DNA of 64,000 bases, from contig CAVYVZ010000010.1 in the NCBI GenBank assembly GCA_963772065.1, positions 1,178,001-1,242,000 on the forward strand, in the 5' to 3' direction. The notes beneath the pieces were generated by a model that saw only the letters and a list, made by a program, of their open reading frames with translations, was not told the DNA's origin and ran no database searches. This document shows, one piece after another, positions 1 to 7,644 of this stretch. The translations under genes were made by a program, and so were the position numbers. Source of the stretch: CAVYVZ01 sp963772065. GTDB taxonomy: Bacteria > Acidobacteriota > Vicinamibacteria > Vicinamibacterales > UBA2999. The stretch's first letter is position 1, and the number at the start of each line of letters is the position of its first letter.

Positions 1-258
1 GAAGCGCTTGGCGGCGTCCAGAAGTGCAGGACGAACTTCCTCCCCCGCAAGGTCTGCGCGCGAGGCGCGTCTGATCAGGCCGACAGCCTCGCGGTGAAGC
101 TGCAGCAGCCGGCCGCGGTCCGCGGCGTCAGCCGCCGTGGCGCCCGGCGCCTGGGTCATTGCCGCTCCGACACCACAGAGCGCCACGAACGCGGCGACGG
201 CCACGCCATGGGAGACCGACGGAGCGGGTGGCCGAACAGGACGTTGTGATCGGACCAT
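1..258 (-). CDS. Partial secreted protein of unknown function (N-terminus only)
   Basis: Reading leftwards from the ATG at 256-258 gives 86 codons with no stop before the window edge. The first ~15 residues are Arg/Pro-rich, followed by a hydrophobic stretch (VAVAAFVALCGVGAA, about residues 19-33) and an Ala-rich segment. This looks like a signal peptide or a single N-terminal membrane anchor, so the product is probably exported. The remainder (LLQLHREAVGLIRRASRAD) is helical and charged and I do not recognise the family. The gene is divergent from the ROK regulator, with about 47 bp between the two starts, so they may share a regulatory region. Confidence 0.55.
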   Translation of the reverse strand, partial: MVRSQRPVRPPAPSVSHGVAVAAFVALCGVGAAMTQAPGATAADAADRGRLLQLHREAVGLIRRASRADLAGEEVRPALLDAAKRF

Positions 259-305
259 CAGCGGCACGTCAGGCGGATTCTGGATCATAATCGTGGACGA
301 CGCAC

Positions 306-1544
306 ATGCGCCGAATCAGTCCCACCGCTTTCCGCATCGCACGCCGCGGGACTCAACGTGAGATCAACCGGCAGATCGCGCTCAACCTGGTCCGCTCGCG
401 CCAGCCAATCTCGCGGGCCGACCTGGCTCGGCTCATGGGGGTTCGCACGGGCGCAATCAGCCGTCTGGTGGACGACCTGATTCACACGAAGCAGGTGTTC
501 GAGGGTCAGAAGACGCAGCAGGCGTTCGCGAGTCCGAAAGGCGAGACCAAGCGTGGACGCAAGCCGCGATATCTCTATATCGAGACCCGACGCCGCTGCG
601 CGATTGCGGTGGACATCACGCTCAGCGGGATCCTGCTGCAGGTGACGGATACTCTTGGGCATCCACTGCTGGCACTGCAGGAGTTCCCGACACCATTGCG
701 GCCGAAGGGCCTCGTCCGGGAGCTTGCAAAACGTATCAAGCGCGTCCTCGCCGACCATCCGGAGGTCGGCAACTGCCTCGGAGTCGGCGTCGTGATCGCC
801 GGCCTCGTCGACCCAGAACGTGGGCGCCTCCGCTACGCGCCCACGCTCGGTGTGCGAGACATCGATATTCGTGAGCCGCTGGAGGCGGCGATCAAGCTGC
901 CCGTCGTCGTGGAGAACTCGATGAAGGCCTGCGTGCTGGCCCAGGTGTGGGCCGTACGCGGGCACGCACCCGTCGACGGACCAGTCGCGTTCGTGGGTGC
1001 ATCGGATGGCGTCGGCGTCGGCATCGCGATCGACGGCCAGTTGCTCCGCGGCGCGCACAACAACGCCGGCGAGTTCGGCCATGTGGCGCTCAGCATGGAT
1101 GGCCCTCGCTGTGCCTGCGGACAGAGGGGCTGCTGGGAAGCGTACGTGTCGGTTGGTGCAACGGTCGCACGCTACCTCGGCTCCAGCCGCTCGCGGCCGG
1201 CACCAGTTCGAGGCAAAGTGACCGTAGCAACCATCGTCGCGCGCGCGCGTGGAGGCGAGGCGAGGGCCATCGAAGCGTTGCGCGAGACGGGGTACTACCT
1301 AGGCCGGGGGCTCGCGACCATCGTGAAGGCGATCGAACCGCGGCGGATCTACATGAGCGGCGAGATCACGGAGGCGTGGGACATCGTTCTGCCCTCGGTG
1401 CAGCAAGCGATGCGTGAGCAGGCGCTGATCCGCGAGGCGGCCGACAGCGAGATCCTCACGGTCTCTCTTGGCGAGCACCCACGCCTGCGCGGCGCCATCG
1501 CGCTCGTGACCAGTCCGGCCTTCGCGGCGCCCGTCGTCGCGTGA
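306..1544 (+). CDS. ROK-family transcriptional regulator (NagC/XylR type)
   Basis: A 412-residue protein of usual length for ROK repressors. Residues about 20-75 form a winged helix-turn-helix (RSRQPISRADLARLMGV). Residues ~95-400 form the ROK sugar-kinase-like fold, with the GEFGHVAL motif near residue 255 and the zinc motif C-A-C-G-Q-R-G-C near 269-276. The kinase motifs are degraded: the phosphate loop reads AVDITLSGI instead of DxGGTK, and the catalytic Asp of the usual E-N-D is Ser205 (VENSMKAC). This favours a sugar-sensing repressor without kinase activity. The sugar cannot be told from the sequence. No sugar-transport genes adjoin it; the divergent gene at 1-258 is the only obvious candidate target nearby. 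Confidence 0.9.
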   Translation: MRRISPTAFRIARRGTQREINRQIALNLVRSRQPISRADLARLMGVRTGAISRLVDDLIHTKQVFEGQKTQQAFASPKGETKRGRKPRYLYIETRRRCAIAVDITLSGILLQVTDTLGHPLLALQEFPTPLRPKGLVRELAKRIKRVLADHPEVGNCLGVGVVIAGLVDPERGRLRYAPTLGVRDIDIREPLEAAIKLPVVVENSMKACVLAQVWAVRGHAPVDGPVAFVGASDGVGVGIAIDGQLLRGAHNNAGEFGHVALSMDGPRCACGQRGCWEAYVSVGATVARYLGSSRSRPAPVRGKVTVATIVARARGGEARAIEALRETGYYLGRGLATIVKAIEPRRIYMSGEITEAWDIVLPSVQQAMREQALIREAADSEILTVSLGEHPRLRGAIALVTSPAFAAPVVA

Positions 1545-1567
1545 ACGAACCTCTCTTCGGTCAGCAC

Positions 1568-1680
1568 CTCGGTGACGTAGACCGTCGCTCCGGCCGGCCC
1601 AACTGCACCGCGATCCCTCGTCCCGCGCCCCTGGTCGCTCCCGCGACCAGGGCGACTTTACCTGCCAGCGATGTCTCCAT
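1568..1680 (-). pseudogene. Remnant of a short-chain dehydrogenase N-terminus
   Basis: From the ATG at 1678-1680 the minus strand reads a typical SDR Rossmann start, LAGKVALVAGATRGAGRG, containing the TGxxxGxG-like nucleotide loop. The frame then breaks. After a one-base shift near 1588 it continues as GATVYVTE, the expected second strand. Nothing SDR-like follows, because the remaining sequence runs into the 3' end of the convergent ROK gene. Only ~37 of ~250-300 residues survive, so this is a true truncation as well as a frameshift. The fragment also overlaps the last 23 bp of the membrane-protein gene 1658-2164. Confidence 0.6.
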
Positions 1681-2164
1681 TGTCGGTTCGCGCTCGCGTC
1701 CAGTGTCGTCCGAGAATGACGAACGTTATGTAATGTGTCACCAACAGCGCAGGAACCCAGAAGGCCGGGATCCAATATGCCGGCCCCATGAAGGCCGCTG
1801 CGTCGTAGACCGTGGCCAGGGTGATGGCCGTCGCCAGATCGAGCGACCCTTCGATGTTGAAAATCCACACGAGCAGTCGGGCGCTTCTGGCGTTTCGCGC
1901 CACTGCTGGAATCGACGCGAGTGCGAGCAGCGCCGCCAGCAGGTCACCGAACGCTGCCGGATACGCAAAATCCTCCGGAATGCCGGGATAGGTGGCGCCT
2001 GGCGCCAGGAACATCAATCCCAGATGTCGAAGCGAGTGGAGCAGAAGGATCGGAAGCAGGACCGTTCGAGGTCGCAGCTCATGGAGCCGCGGCAGCAAGT
2101 AAAGTCTCGCGGCGGCCCAGAACACCAGCGTGCTGAAGAGAAGATTGACCGTGAGAATGTTCAT
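1658..2164 (-). CDS. Small integral membrane protein, unknown function
   Basis: A 168-residue, very hydrophobic protein with about five predicted transmembrane helices (for example NLLFSTLVFWAAARLYLL, the FGDLLAALLALASI region, and IPAFWVPALLVTHYITFVIL). The ATG at 2162-2164 was chosen because it overlaps the stop of the upstream gene in an ATGA arrangement, implying translational coupling, and because the hydrophobic start MNILTVNLLFS follows directly. Longer in-frame extensions are Arg-rich and implausible. I do not recognise the family. It is the last gene of a three-gene minus-strand cluster with the DUF6886 and DUF1801 proteins. Confidence 0.7.
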   Translation of the reverse strand: MNILTVNLLFSTLVFWAAARLYLLPRLHELRPRTVLLPILLLHSLRHLGLMFLAPGATYPGIPEDFAYPAAFGDLLAALLALASIPAVARNARSARLLVWIFNIEGSLDLATAITLATVYDAAAFMGPAYWIPAFWVPALLVTHYITFVILGRHWTRARTDNGDIAGR

Positions 2165-2664
2165 CCCGCTCGTTCCTGCGCATTGCGCATTCGGATGATG
2201 GAGAACTGCAGACTGGAGGCAACGACGGCGTCGCGAAGCGGCCACAGGTTCGGCATGAGACGCAGCTCCACCCCCCGCCGCAGCAACTCGGATATGGGGC
2301 TATCCAAGACTTCGATGTACGCCGGCGCGACAGGAACGCGGCTCACGAAGTAGCCGGCACACTCGTCGATACATTCAAATGTCTGCGGCGGCAGGTGGTA
2401 GCAATACAACCGGCACGCCAGCAGGCGCTCGAACCACTCCCGTTCGATCGCAACGACCGCAGTGCTCGATCCAAGGAATCGCTGCCGGTCAGCCTCGGTC
2501 GTCGCGCCGCCCGCGTAATACGTCACACGAGGGCATTCCCGCGGGACCAGGTAATTGCGCAGACGATCTGCGTCGATGGCCCACACGACCGTGCCCCGGG
2601 TACTTTCGGACGCCCGAGGCTCGAACCTATCGATGCTGCGCTCTTCGCTGACGTGAAACAACAT
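2161..2664 (-). CDS. DUF6886-family protein
   Basis: A 167-residue soluble protein that starts MLFHVSEERSIDRFEPR and contains VWAIDADRLRNYLVPRECPR and a C-terminal LRLMPNLWPLRDAVVASSL. I recognise this pattern as the uncharacterised DUF6886 family and the length matches. No signal peptide or membrane segment is visible. Its start overlaps the 3' end of the DUF1801 gene by 38 bp and its stop overlaps the next gene by 4 bp, so the three are probably co-transcribed. Biochemical function is unknown. Confidence 0.75.
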   Translation of the reverse strand: MLFHVSEERSIDRFEPRASESTRGTVVWAIDADRLRNYLVPRECPRVTYYAGGATTEADRQRFLGSSTAVVAIEREWFERLLACRLYCYHLPPQTFECIDECAGYFVSRVPVAPAYIEVLDSPISELLRRGVELRLMPNLWPLRDAVVASSLQFSIIRMRNAQERAG

Positions 2665-3076
2665 GAGCGGGCGTGCTCTTCGTTCGCAGCTCGGCGATCC
2701 GTGCCTTCACGAGCCGCTTCACAAGAGCTGATGAGGGCGGCGCCGTGAGTTGAAATCGAATCGTCCCCTTCGAGAATCCGTACCCTTCCAGGTCAGCGGC
2801 GTGAGCGCGCCTGATCGCCTCGCTCATCGGGTAGAGGCTGACGTGGTGTTTCCACGCTGCGTACCATATCAGCGGCCGTCCATCGAATCGGAAAGCAGGG
2901 ATTCCGTAGCTGAACGCGTCGGTGGCGCCGGGCGCGGCGGCGCGGATGGCCGCGCGCAGATTCGAAAGGACCTTCCGCGCGTCGGCAGGCAGCGACGCAA
3001 AATAAAATCGCACCCGCAGTCCCGCTTCCTTGGCGTCATCCTTGGACGACGAGGGCGATCTCAAGGCTACCTCCAT
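2627..3076 (-). CDS. DUF1801-domain protein (YdhG/YdeI-like)
   Basis: A 149-residue protein with the DUF1801 core: VLSNLRAAIRAAAPGATDAFSYGIPAF followed, in two shorter stretches, by RPLIWYAAWKHHVSLYPM and a C-terminal RFQLTAPPSSALVKRLVKAR. DUF1801 proteins are small, soluble and poorly characterised; structures of relatives resemble a compact alpha/beta fold. It is the first gene of a three-gene unit ending in a membrane protein. A second DUF1801 protein lies at 17993-18355. The C-terminal ~15 residues are basic and overlap the next gene. An alternative start further in is possible because the first ~15 residues are not conserved-looking. Confidence 0.75.
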   Translation of the reverse strand: MEVALRSPSSSKDDAKEAGLRVRFYFASLPADARKVLSNLRAAIRAAAPGATDAFSYGIPAFRFDGRPLIWYAAWKHHVSLYPMSEAIRRAHAADLEGYGFSKGTIRFQLTAPPSSALVKRLVKARIAELRTKSTPAHVVSRQRRAQHR

Positions 3077-3124
3077 GATGCAGACGCTTGCGTCAAATTA
3101 TAGGACGGGCGCCGAAGCTGCCCG

Positions 3125-4016
3125 TCACGGCTGAACGGCCACAACGCGAAAGCCTATGTGGTCGTAGCGCCGCTCCGGCTCGAATCGCGCTCGAAACGCC
3201 GACCTGCACGGCCAGCCTTCGTCGGCCCAGCATCCGCCTCGGCGGACGCGGGAGATGTCCCCATGTTCACTCCGTGTTGCAGTGCTCTTTGCGGAATACA
3301 GGTCGGGGTCCGTGCCGCCCGGCAATCGCAGGTGATACCAATCGCGACACCACTCGAAGGTGTTCCCGTGCATGTCGTGAAGCCCCCACGCGTTGGCGGG
3401 ATAACTCCCGACTCGTGCAGCGCGATTGAGTGAAGGCCCCTGCTCGGCCCCGTTGTACGACTTCGCCCTTGAAGTTCGCCTGCCTGCTGCCAAGGCTGTC
3501 GCCAAACGCAGTCGCCGTTCTTGTCCCGGCCCGGCAGGCGTATTCCCACTGCGCCTCGGTCGGCAGCCTGAACTCCCAGTCCTGCGGGAGGGCGCCCGAT
3601 CGGCGAGCGCGCTTCGTGAGTTGCGCGCAGAAGGCCTCCGCCTCCGCAAAGTTGACGTTGCCCACCGGGAGGTCATCGCCCGCCGGCAACTCCGCGGTGA
3701 GTGGACCCGGCAGCTCTCCGATGATCTGCTTCCACTGACCTTGAGTGGCTTCGTACTTGGCCATCCAGAAGCCTTTGCTGAGCGTCACCTCGACCTGGTT
3801 CTCTCCCGGTCGCCTTTCAGGTTCGCTGGCTGGACTTCCCATGATGAAGCGGCCGGGAGGACACCAACACAGGGTGAGGAGATCGACTTCGCGCTCCTCG
3901 CCTGCGTTCCGGCCTCGGAAGAACGGGAACGGCTGGCGTGCATGCACCCGTCGTGATACTGCTGCCGCAGCGGTGGCCAGCGCACCGGCGAGCACCGACC
4001 GCCGCGTGATGCGCAC
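3125..4016 (-). CDS. FGE-sulfatase-domain protein (formylglycine-generating enzyme-like), frame broken once
   Basis: Starts at GTG 4014-4016 with a twin-arginine signal (ITRRSVLAGALATAAAA), so it is probably exported folded by Tat. The FGE-sulfatase domain follows: FIMGSPASEPERRPGENQ, the conserved LPTEAQWEYACRAGT, and near the end DMHGNTFEWCRDW, RRGGCWADEG and HIGFRVV. Everything up to ANFKG (about 3465) is in one frame and the rest (KSYNGAEQGPSLNRAA onwards) in the next, so one base has been gained or lost. True FGEs turn a sulfatase Cys into formylglycine; many domain members do other jobs. A Cys-type sulfatase is encoded at 15837-17394. The start lies 3 bp after the upstream esterase gene. 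Confidence 0.75.
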
Positions 4017-4018
4017 GC

Positions 4019-4941
4019 TCAGCGGCGATTGAAGAAGTCCCACATCACCTCGTTGGCCGAGATCGCCTGCGACGCGGGCTCGCCGCGCGTCTTCCGGGCG
4101 CCGGGCCACGAGTGGCCGCCGGCCTCTGTTACGCACAGCTGAACCTCGGCGCGCCCCTGGCATGGCGAATACACCTCGCAGTAGGCGCCGGCCTTCTCGA
4201 GGATACGCCGCGGCGTGTTGCTGCAGCCATTCAGCCGCACCCACTTGGAAACGGTGCCGGCGACCGATGTGAAGTCGGTGACCACCGACTTGTCGCGCGC
4301 ATCGGGGCCCGCACCGCCGGTGAAGAGCACGTGGGAGGGTGTGCAGCTGCGCGTATTGTCGGTGCCGGCCACGGGAGCGATCGCCTTGAACACGTCGGAC
4401 ATCTCGCAGGCGAGCCGGTACGACATCAACCCGCCATTCGACATGCCGGTGGCGTAGATGCGGTTGCGGTCGATGTTCATCTGGCCGGTGACCTTGGCCA
4501 CAAGCTGACGAATGAAGCCCACGTCGTCGATGTTCCTGTCACGGGCGGCGCCGCAGCAGGTGCCGGCATTCCAGGTTGCGAACCTGCCGGTCTTGAACCG
4601 GCTGAACCCGTTCGGGAACACGGCGACGAAGCCCTCGCGCTCCGACGCCGTGATCTGGCCATAGATCGCGTCGTTGGCCTGGTAGTCCATGCTGCCGCCT
4701 CCGCCGTGCAGCACGAACAGGAGCGGAGCGGGGCGGGCCGGGTATAGCTGCGTGGCACGTGGACCCGGTACATGCGTGTCAGCCCGCCGTGCTGGATGGT
4801 GAAGGTGTAGTCGCCCGGCTTCGTGATCTTGGCGTCGGTATCCGCTTCGTGCGCGGCGCTCGAAGGCGACACAAACTCGAGGCTGGAGGCGAAGAGGACG
4901 AGACCCAGGGAAACGCGAGCGAGCCATTTCATCGGCATCAT
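4019..4941 (-). CDS. Secreted PHB-depolymerase/feruloyl-esterase-like hydrolase (LpqC family), frame broken once
   Basis: The ATG at 4941 opens a signal peptide (WLARVSLGLVLFASSLEF). The mature part begins DYTFTIQHGGLTRMYRVHVP, then PLLFVLHGGGGSMDYQ (oxyanion strand), the nucleophile elbow YATGMSNGGLMSYRLA, and a C-terminal EAGGHSWPG carrying the catalytic His. Codons up to YTRPAPL and those from LLFVLHGG onwards lie in different frames. At about 4733-4746 the sequence CCGCTCCGCT looks like a 5-bp duplication that would explain the shift. The family hydrolyses short polyesters or phenolic esters outside the cytoplasm. The start overlaps the upstream methyltransferase stop by 4 bp (ATGA). Confidence 0.8.
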
Positions 4942-5750
4942 TCAGTGGGTCGGCGTCCCCACGCTTGAACGATTCGCGGCAGCCCGGCCACTGTGCTCGG
5001 GTTGGCGGCAAATTCGTACAATTCCCGGACGACGTCGTCTATCTCTTCTCGCGTCGCCAACCCGTCCTCGAGGACGGCGCCGGCAATGTTCTCCATCGTA
5101 ATCGGATTGAGGAGCTTGACTTCGCCTCGCGTGCCGACCGGCTGAACGACGGACACGCCGATGTCTTCGAACCCGGCGCGCTCGAGCAAACTGGGGAGGC
5201 GCGGCCCGATGTTCGGATCGCCGCCTCTCCGGGAGACCGTTGCGCAATAGAGAGCCTGATATCGCCGGAATGCGTTCGACTCGGGATACGAGAAATACCC
5301 GCTGAAGTCGATGTCCTCGACCGCTACCACTCCTCCGGGACGAAGGTGCTGGAAGAAGGCCGCGACGGCGCCTGCCGGATCGCTCAGATGCGTCAGCAGA
5401 AATCGCGAATAGACAACATCGAATCGGTGGTCAAGGGACGTCTCGCGGATATCCAGTTCCTCAAAGCTCACGTGACGCAGACCACGTTCGGCTGCTTCGC
5501 AGCGCGCCAGCTCCAACTTGGTGGCGTCGATGTCGACACCGACCGTCCGACCGCTCGGACCTACCCTGCGCGCAAGCTCCAACGTGGCGTCCGCGCCGCC
5601 ACAGCCCACATCGAGGCAAGACAAGCCCTCACGCAGACCAAGACGGTCAAAGAGAGACGATGAGCTCGCGTGCATGACCCGGCCGAGAACACGCAACCGC
5701 TCTCGTCCTTCAACGCCGCCGCGAATCACGTAGTGAGTGGAATCGGCCAT
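4938..5750 (-). CDS. Class I SAM-dependent methyltransferase
   Basis: A 270-residue soluble methyltransferase. Motif I is CLDVGCGGADATLELA (about residues 45-60), the acidic ribose-binding residue is in GVDIDATKLE, and the DVVYSRFLLTHLSDP and LRPGGVVAVEDID strands complete a Methyltransf_25/31-type Rossmann domain. The C-terminal ~80 residues probably cap the substrate site. The substrate cannot be told. It is the first gene of an overlapping group followed by the secreted esterase and the FGE-like gene, and lies beside a second, membrane-anchored methyltransferase. Confidence 0.85.
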   Translation of the reverse strand: MADSTHYVIRGGVEGRERLRVLGRVMHASSSSLFDRLGLREGLSCLDVGCGGADATLELARRVGPSGRTVGVDIDATKLELARCEAAERGLRHVSFEELDIRETSLDHRFDVVYSRFLLTHLSDPAGAVAAFFQHLRPGGVVAVEDIDFSGYFSYPESNAFRRYQALYCATVSRRGGDPNIGPRLPSLLERAGFEDIGVSVVQPVGTRGEVKLLNPITMENIAGAVLEDGLATREEIDDVVRELYEFAANPSTVAGLPRIVQAWGRRPTE

Positions 5751-5807
5751 ATCGGTTCAGGTACTCTCGATCCTTTCAGACGGAATCCTAACATCGCCGC
5801 GCGTTGA

Positions 5808-6446
5808 TCATTCCCGGGCGATTCGGCGTTCGAAGAGCAGCAGGAACATTCCACCTCCCCAGTCGTCGATGTGCCGCACGAGCGTGAGGCCCGCCTGTTG
5901 AAACGCCTCGGCCACTTTCTCCGGCGTGACGCCATGATCGCGGCCGTGAAACCAGAGATCGCCTGGCGCAAAGTCGATGACGGCGACGCGGCCGCCCGGA
6001 CGAACGGCGCGCGCGACCAGTCGGGCCATGTCGCCCTGATCGCGAATGTGGTGAAAGACCGCGCGCATGTAGACGGCATCGCAGCATTCGTCAGGCAGGT
6101 TGGTGGCGTCTTCGGCCGCGGCCACGACCTGCACTCGAGAGGCGCTGTTCCGCTCGGCGCGCGCCGCTATGGCGCGCTGGCGCTCGGCTGAAAGCTCGGT
6201 GGCGTACACCGTCCCCTCAGCGCCGACGACCCGAGCTATTTCAACGGCCAGCGATCCGTCGCCGGCGCCGATGTCGGCCACCGTGTGTCCGGCTTTCAGG
6301 CGAAGCAGTTCCGCAATCCGAGCGGGCTCGCCCGTCCACTTGAATGGCAGAATGAAAATTGTGAAGCGCCATCCAATCGCCGCCGTTGCGGACGCCGCGA
6401 CGAGGAGCAGGCATAGCGCTATGAATCCACTCGGTCTCCCCAGCAT
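5808..6446 (-). CDS. Membrane-anchored class I methyltransferase
   Basis: A 212-residue protein with an N-terminal hydrophobic segment (FIALCLLLVAASATAAIGW, about residues 8-26) that is an anchor or uncleaved signal. A methyltransferase domain follows: VADIGAGDGSLAVEIARVVG is motif I, ATELSAER the ribose-binding acidic strand, and VRPGGRVAVIDFAPGD motif III. Similar anchored proteins occur in acidobacterial genomes next to regulators. Its neighbour upstream is a truncated ToxR-like membrane regulator with the same orientation and an 85-bp gap. The substrate is unknown. Confidence 0.8.
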   Translation of the reverse strand: MLGRPSGFIALCLLLVAASATAAIGWRFTIFILPFKWTGEPARIAELLRLKAGHTVADIGAGDGSLAVEIARVVGAEGTVYATELSAERQRAIAARAERNSASRVQVVAAAEDATNLPDECCDAVYMRAVFHHIRDQGDMARLVARAVRPGGRVAVIDFAPGDLWFHGRDHGVTPEKVAEAFQQAGLTLVRHIDDWGGGMFLLLFERRIARE

Positions 6447-6531
6447 GTCGACACCTCCGCCCAGGTGGACGAACGGCCGAATCGCTCGTTCCCGATCGAG
6501 GCGGAGGAGCGACTGAGGAATCTCTGAGGAT

Positions 6532-6987
6532 TCAGTAGAGCAGGCCGTGCACCGCCCTGAGGACTGTCAACGCGATCTCGTGATGCCGGTTCGGTCGCTG
6601 TTCCACGATGAGCGTCGTGCCCATCAGGACCGCCGCCGCCAGCGCCCACGTCATCCAGCGCGTCGCTCCCTGCGAGGTGTCGCGCCGTGGCGGGAGGGAG
6701 AGGCGGTAGCCGCGGCGCGGAATCGTTTCGACGAGCTGCGGTGCACGCGCCACCTCGCCTAGCGCGACTCGAACCTTGCGGATGCAGTAATGGAGGCTCT
6801 GCTGGAAGTTGACATGCGTCGCTTCGCCCCATATCGCGCGCCGGATCTCGTCGTGTGTGACGAGCTCGCCCGCGCGTGAGACAAGCAGGGCCAGCACGGC
6901 CGCGGGCTGCGGCTCGAGCCGGACGACCGCTCCGTCCCGGCGCAGCTCACCCGTCGCAGCGTTGAACTCAGCTTCGCCCAGGCGCAT
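6532..6987 (-). CDS. Short ToxR/CadC-type winged-helix membrane regulator
   Basis: A 151-residue protein. Residues ~1-100 are a Trans_reg_C (OmpR/PhoB-like) winged helix: ELRRDGAVVRLEPQPAAVL, VTHDEIRRAIWGE, HYCIRKVRVALGE and the recognition-wing end LVETIPRRGYRL. Residues ~113-128 (WMTWALAAAVLMGTTL) form one transmembrane helix. Typical CadC-like acidobacterial regulators carry a large periplasmic TPR or WD40 sensor after this helix; here only ~20 residues follow. It may be a minimal membrane-tethered regulator or a truncated gene. The methyltransferase downstream is the most likely target, by position only. Confidence 0.75.
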   Translation of the reverse strand: MRLGEAEFNAATGELRRDGAVVRLEPQPAAVLALLVSRAGELVTHDEIRRAIWGEATHVNFQQSLHYCIRKVRVALGEVARAPQLVETIPRRGYRLSLPPRRDTSQGATRWMTWALAAAVLMGTTLIVEQRPNRHHEIALTVLRAVHGLLY

Positions 6988-7043
6988 GACGATTCACCTC
7001 ATGAGCCGTTACGTCGCTGCCTTACGGCGTGTTCCGGCCAGGC

Positions 7044-7461
7044 CTACATCCAGCCAAGCTGCTTCAGGCTGACACCGTCATTCCAGATCTTCGTTATGTG
7101 ACGAATCCGGTCGCCGTCGAACTGCATGACGTAAACGTAGTCCGCCTCCACCTGCTTTCCGGTCGGCGGCACCGGCCCACCGTCGCCCGTATGAGTGCCG
7201 CGGAACACGCCATACGCCGCCACGTTCTTTCGGCCTTCGTCGACTGCAAACGAGCGCACCTCGTAGCGGCCGTCGGGCACTGGTGTGAACAACCCTTTCA
7301 TCCAGTCCGCGTAACCTTCCAACGTGTTGACCCCCGCCAGCGCGCCCGCCTGCGCGGAAAACGTCGCACCCGGATGGCAGTACCGGCTTACAGCCCTCCC
7401 ATCCTTTCCCGGTCTCGCAAGCGTCGAAAAATCGTTCGGCTGTGTCTCGGATCGACGCCAT
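7044..7461 (-). CDS. SnoaL/NTF2-like polyketide-cyclase-fold protein, frame broken once
   Basis: Starts MASIRDTAERFFDACETGKGW at 7461. The family continues with a GATFSAQAGALAG strand, the EGYADWMKGLF helix, FRGTHTGDGGPVPPTGK and IWNDGVSLKQLGWM. The last parts are in another frame beginning near 7388, where TGTAAGCCGGTACTGC has one base too many relative to the expected C-K-x-Y-C. The reconstructed length of ~138 residues is normal for a small NTF2-like protein. These cone-shaped folds bind hydrophobic ligands or act as isomerases; this subgroup has no known function. Convergent with nothing; the plus-strand gene at 7645 is divergent. Confidence 0.75.
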
Positions 7462-7644
7462 GCTGTGCTCCTTGTTGAATGACTGAAACGTGGCGCAGGC
7501 CTATGAACCGCGAATCCTAGCACGAGCACGGCGTGTTCCCGGGTGCGAACTCGCACGGGCGCACGGTTGGCGCACACCAGCGCGTTGAAGTCCTCAGTGC
7601 CCGCTGCGCGATCGCGTGGCACGCCATTGGCACCGCCTCGCGAC

